Positions 61,968-64,000 of a stretch of 64,000 nt of DNA are shown in pieces. This stretch comes from Streptomyces sp. P3 (GTDB lineage: Bacteria; Actinomycetota; Actinomycetes; Streptomycetales; Streptomycetaceae). Made by a program: the position numbers and the translations under genes. The stretch spans positions 5,270,001 through 5,334,000 of the forward strand of contig NZ_CP028369.1 of NCBI RefSeq assembly GCF_003032475.1. Direction: 5' to 3'. Below the pieces are notes generated by a model. That model was not told where the DNA came from, did not search any database, and worked only from the letters and a program-made list of their open reading frames with translations. Each line of letters opens with the position of its first letter. Position 1 is the first letter of the stretch.

Positions 61968-62152
61968 CGCGCCAGCATGCCACGACCGCCCCCGGCGTGA
62001 CGCAGGTCACTCGAAGTGGCGGGAACTCGCAGGCGCCGCCCCACGACTACCGGAGCGCACGGCCGAGCACAGCCTTCCTCCCGGTCTGCTTCCCGCCCCG
62101 ACGTCCCATGTCCCACGCCCCGTTCGCTCCCCTGCCCCCGGAGAAGCCGTCG

Positions 62153-63553
62153 ATGTCCACCGCTCCCTCCTTCACCGCGGAAGAGGCCCCGCAGCCGGCG
62201 GCCCCCGAGCCGAAGCCCCGCGGCCCGTGGGCCGCACTGCGCCCCCTGGTCCTGCGGCTGCACTTCTACGCCGGCGTGTTCGTGGCGCCCCTCCTGCTGG
62301 TCGCCGCCGTCACCGGTCTGCTGTACGCCGCCTCGTTCCAGGCCGAGAAGCTTCTGTACGCGCACGAGACGACCGTCCCCGTGGGCGACGCGAAGCTGCC
62401 GATGTCCGAGCAGGTCGACGCCGCCCGCAAGGCCCACCCGGAGGGAACCGTCTCGGCGGTGCGTCCCTCGCCCGAGGACGACGCCTCCACCCGCGTGATG
62501 CTGTCCGGCGTCGAGGGGATCGCCGCAACCCACACCCTCGCGGTGTTCGTCGACCCGTACACCGGCGAGGTGCGCGGCGCGCTGGAGCAGTACGGCTCGA
62601 CGGGCGCGCTGCCGCTGCGCACCTGGATCGACGAGTTCCACCGCGACCTGCACCTCGGTGAGACCGGCCGCCTCTACAGCGAACTCGCCGCGAGCTGGCT
62701 GTGGGTGATCGCGGGCGGTGGGGTCGCGCTGTGGTTCTCCCGACGGCGCGCGCAGCGCAAGGTCCGCGGGGTCACCGGACGCCGACGCACTCTCGGGCTG
62801 CACGCAACGGTCGGCGTCTGGGCGGCGGCCGGCTTCTTCTTCCTGTCCGCGACCGGCCTGACCTGGTCGGCGTACGCGGGCGCCCACATCGACGAGCTGC
62901 GCACCTCGCTCGGTCAGGCCACCCCGTCGGTGTCGGCGGCCGCGAGCGGCGGCGACCACGCCGGCCACGAGGCGGCCTCCGGAGCGGGCGGGAACGGCGA
63001 GCACGGCGTGGGGCTGGACAAGATCCTGGCCGCCGCGCGCGCCGAGGGCCTCGGGGACCCGGTCGAGATCGTCCCGCCCGCCGACGCCACGTCCGCCTAC
63101 GTCGTCAGGCAGGTGCAGCGCAGTTGGCCGGAGAAGCAGGACGCGGTCGCGGTGGACCCGGCCTCCGGGGAGGTCACCGACACCGTGCGGTTCGCCGACC
63201 ACCCGCTGCTGGCGAAGCTGACGCGGTACGGCATCGACCTGCACACCGGCGTCCTGTTCGGCCCGGTCAACCAGATCGCGCTGATGCTCCTCGCGCTCGC
63301 GCTGATCCTGCTGATCGTGTGGGGCTACCGGATGTGGTGGCAGCGCGGACGGGGCGGCGCCTTCGGCCGGCCGATCCCGCGCGGCGCCTGGGCGCAGGTT
63401 CCGCCGTACGTCCTGGTCCCGCTGATGGCGCTGGTCGCGGTGGTCGGCTACTTCGTCCCGCTGCTCGGCATCCCGCTCGCCGGGTTCCTCGTGGTGGACG
63501 TCGTCCTCGGCGAGATCACGCATCGGCGCAAGCGGCGGACGGCCGCCGCCTGA
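62153..63553 (+). CDS. PepSY-domain membrane protein (PepSY_TM type)
   Basis: 466 aa with four membrane helices in the PepSY-associated arrangement: L-H-F-Y-A-G-V-F-V-A-P-L-L-L near the start, W-L-W-V-I-A-G-G-G-V-A-L-W-F, L-G-L-H-A-T-V-G-V-W-A-A-A-G-F-F-F, and two more near the C-terminus. Extracytoplasmic PepSY segments lie between them. A His/Gly-rich loop (G-G-D-H-A-G-H-E) may bind metal. Relatives are linked to iron or copper uptake or reduction; the role here is unproven. ATG 62153 is chosen for its GGAG site; ATG 62108 is in frame upstream. Confidence 0.87.
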   Translation: MSTAPSFTAEEAPQPAAPEPKPRGPWAALRPLVLRLHFYAGVFVAPLLLVAAVTGLLYAASFQAEKLLYAHETTVPVGDAKLPMSEQVDAARKAHPEGTVSAVRPSPEDDASTRVMLSGVEGIAATHTLAVFVDPYTGEVRGALEQYGSTGALPLRTWIDEFHRDLHLGETGRLYSELAASWLWVIAGGGVALWFSRRRAQRKVRGVTGRRRTLGLHATVGVWAAAGFFFLSATGLTWSAYAGAHIDELRTSLGQATPSVSAAASGGDHAGHEAASGAGGNGEHGVGLDKILAAARAEGLGDPVEIVPPADATSAYVVRQVQRSWPEKQDAVAVDPASGEVTDTVRFADHPLLAKLTRYGIDLHTGVLFGPVNQIALMLLALALILLIVWGYRMWWQRGRGGAFGRPIPRGAWAQVPPYVLVPLMALVAVVGYFVPLLGIPLAGFLVVDVVLGEITHRRKRRTAAA

Positions 63554-63573
63554 GCCGTCGCGGACGGCTTGCA

Positions 63574-63608
63574 CGGCCCGGCGGTGAGCAGTCGTCACCG
63601 CCGGGCCG
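63574..63608. terminator. Bidirectional terminator
   Basis: CGGCCCGGCGGTGA (63574-63587) pairs perfectly with 63595-63608 around a 7-nt loop, 21 bp after the PepSY gene and between convergent genes. Confidence 0.8.
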
Positions 63609-63675
63609 CTCACCGCCGGGGCCGCCCGGCCGCCCCCGGGGCGGTGGCCGTCCGAGGCGGTGGAGGGGCGGGCCG

Positions 63676-64000
63676 TCAGTCCTGCGGGAAGTCGCCCGTC
63701 AGCGCCGAGGCGATCCGCAGGTGCGGCCCCGCCTCCGTGTGCCGGCCCTGCCGCTCCAGGGTGCGGCCCAGCATCAGCCGGGCGTAGTGCTCGACCGGAT
63801 CGCGCTCGACGATGATCCGCAACTCTGCCTCGGCGCGCCGCAGTTGGGCCGAGTGGTAGTAGGCGCGGGCCAGCAGCAGGCGCGGGCCGGTCTGCTCCGG
63901 CGTCTCCTCGACCAGGCCGGCCAGCACCCGGGCCGCGGCGGTGTACTCCCGCGCCCCGAAGAACAGTTGCGCCCGCTCCCAGCGTTCGGCCGGCGTCCCG
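63676..64000 (-). CDS. Tetratricopeptide-repeat protein, 5' end off the right edge
   Basis: 108 codons open to the window edge. The frame shows helical repeats of the TPR type: A-E-R-W-E-R-A-Q-L-F-F-G-A-R-E-Y, L-L-L-A-R-A-Y-Y-H-S-A-Q-L-R-R-A-E-A-E-L and Y-A-R-L-M-L-G-R-T-L-E-R-Q-G-R-H-T-E-A. The protein ends D-F-P-Q-D. Short TPR proteins of this kind in actinobacteria are often annotated as thioredoxin-like or tetratricopeptide proteins of unknown role. The start codon lies outside the window. Confidence 0.82.
   Translation of the reverse strand, partial: GTPAERWERAQLFFGAREYTAAARVLAGLVEETPEQTGPRLLLARAYYHSAQLRRAEAELRIIVERDPVEHYARLMLGRTLERQGRHTEAGPHLRIASALTGDFPQD

Overview
The window is high-GC actinobacterial DNA that reads as a Streptomyces chromosome. 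Nearly every gene has G/C third positions, GTG starts and ATGA/GTGA stop-start overlaps are common, and many genes look leaderless. Family content matches the S. coelicolor SCO088x-SCO093x arm as I remember it: an SCO0930-type lipoprotein, a DUF574 methyltransferase and RmdA; sdh; egtABCD; and a sigma-R-type thioredoxin. No transposase, phage gene, CRISPR array, rRNA or tRNA gene was seen.

Layout. 1-6.7 kb: secreted or wall-spanning proteins, a two-repeat lipoprotein, and a methyltransferase coupled to a PAS-GGDEF-EAL c-di-GMP enzyme. 6.8-11.2 kb: a LysR regulator divergent from a succinate dehydrogenase operon (sdhCAB), with a T-N11-A operator between them. 11.3-15.5 kb: an ornithine-lipid-type acyltransferase pair, an SDR, a UvrA/ABC remnant, an HAD protein and dodecin. 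16-21.5 kb: amino-acid metabolism with two Lrp/AsnC regulators, a PLP decarboxylase, a HisC-like aminotransferase and a PaaN-like aldehyde dehydrogenase that lacks its catalytic residues. 21.9-27.1 kb: a lipoprotein and the ergothioneine operon egtABCD. 27.2-32.3 kb: a PARG-like protein, a PemK/MazF-like protein, SPFH and NfeD-like proteins and an amidase. 32.5-33.9 kb: a secreted GH43-like glycosidase with an AbfB domain.

34-45.5 kb holds corrin-ring genes: cobL-cobM, cbiD, cobK, cobG-cobH-cobIJ and cobN. A cobalamin riboswitch precedes cobN only. The gene set mixes the oxygen-dependent enzyme CobG with CbiD, and no cobF is present. 45.6-53.8 kb: a PP2C phosphatase, an alcohol-dehydrogenase pseudogene, a MarR/MFS efflux pair, a 36-bp tandem repeat of hairpins, a PucR-like regulator with an esterase, TerC and an FkbM methyltransferase. 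54-64 kb: a flavin reductase/TetR pair with twin operators, a LacI-PobA-aldehyde dehydrogenase aromatic cassette, a thioredoxin with a textbook sigma-R promoter, a disulfide oxidoreductase, peptide deformylase, a PepSY protein and a TPR protein cut by the right edge.

The most unusual observations are the PaaN-like pseudoenzyme (K233A, E311S and C345R equivalents), two PHO-box-like repeat sets, two gene remnants, an 18-bp minisatellite inside the PARG gene, the 36-bp hairpin array, and a 16-bp-arm hairpin that overlaps a toxin-like start codon.
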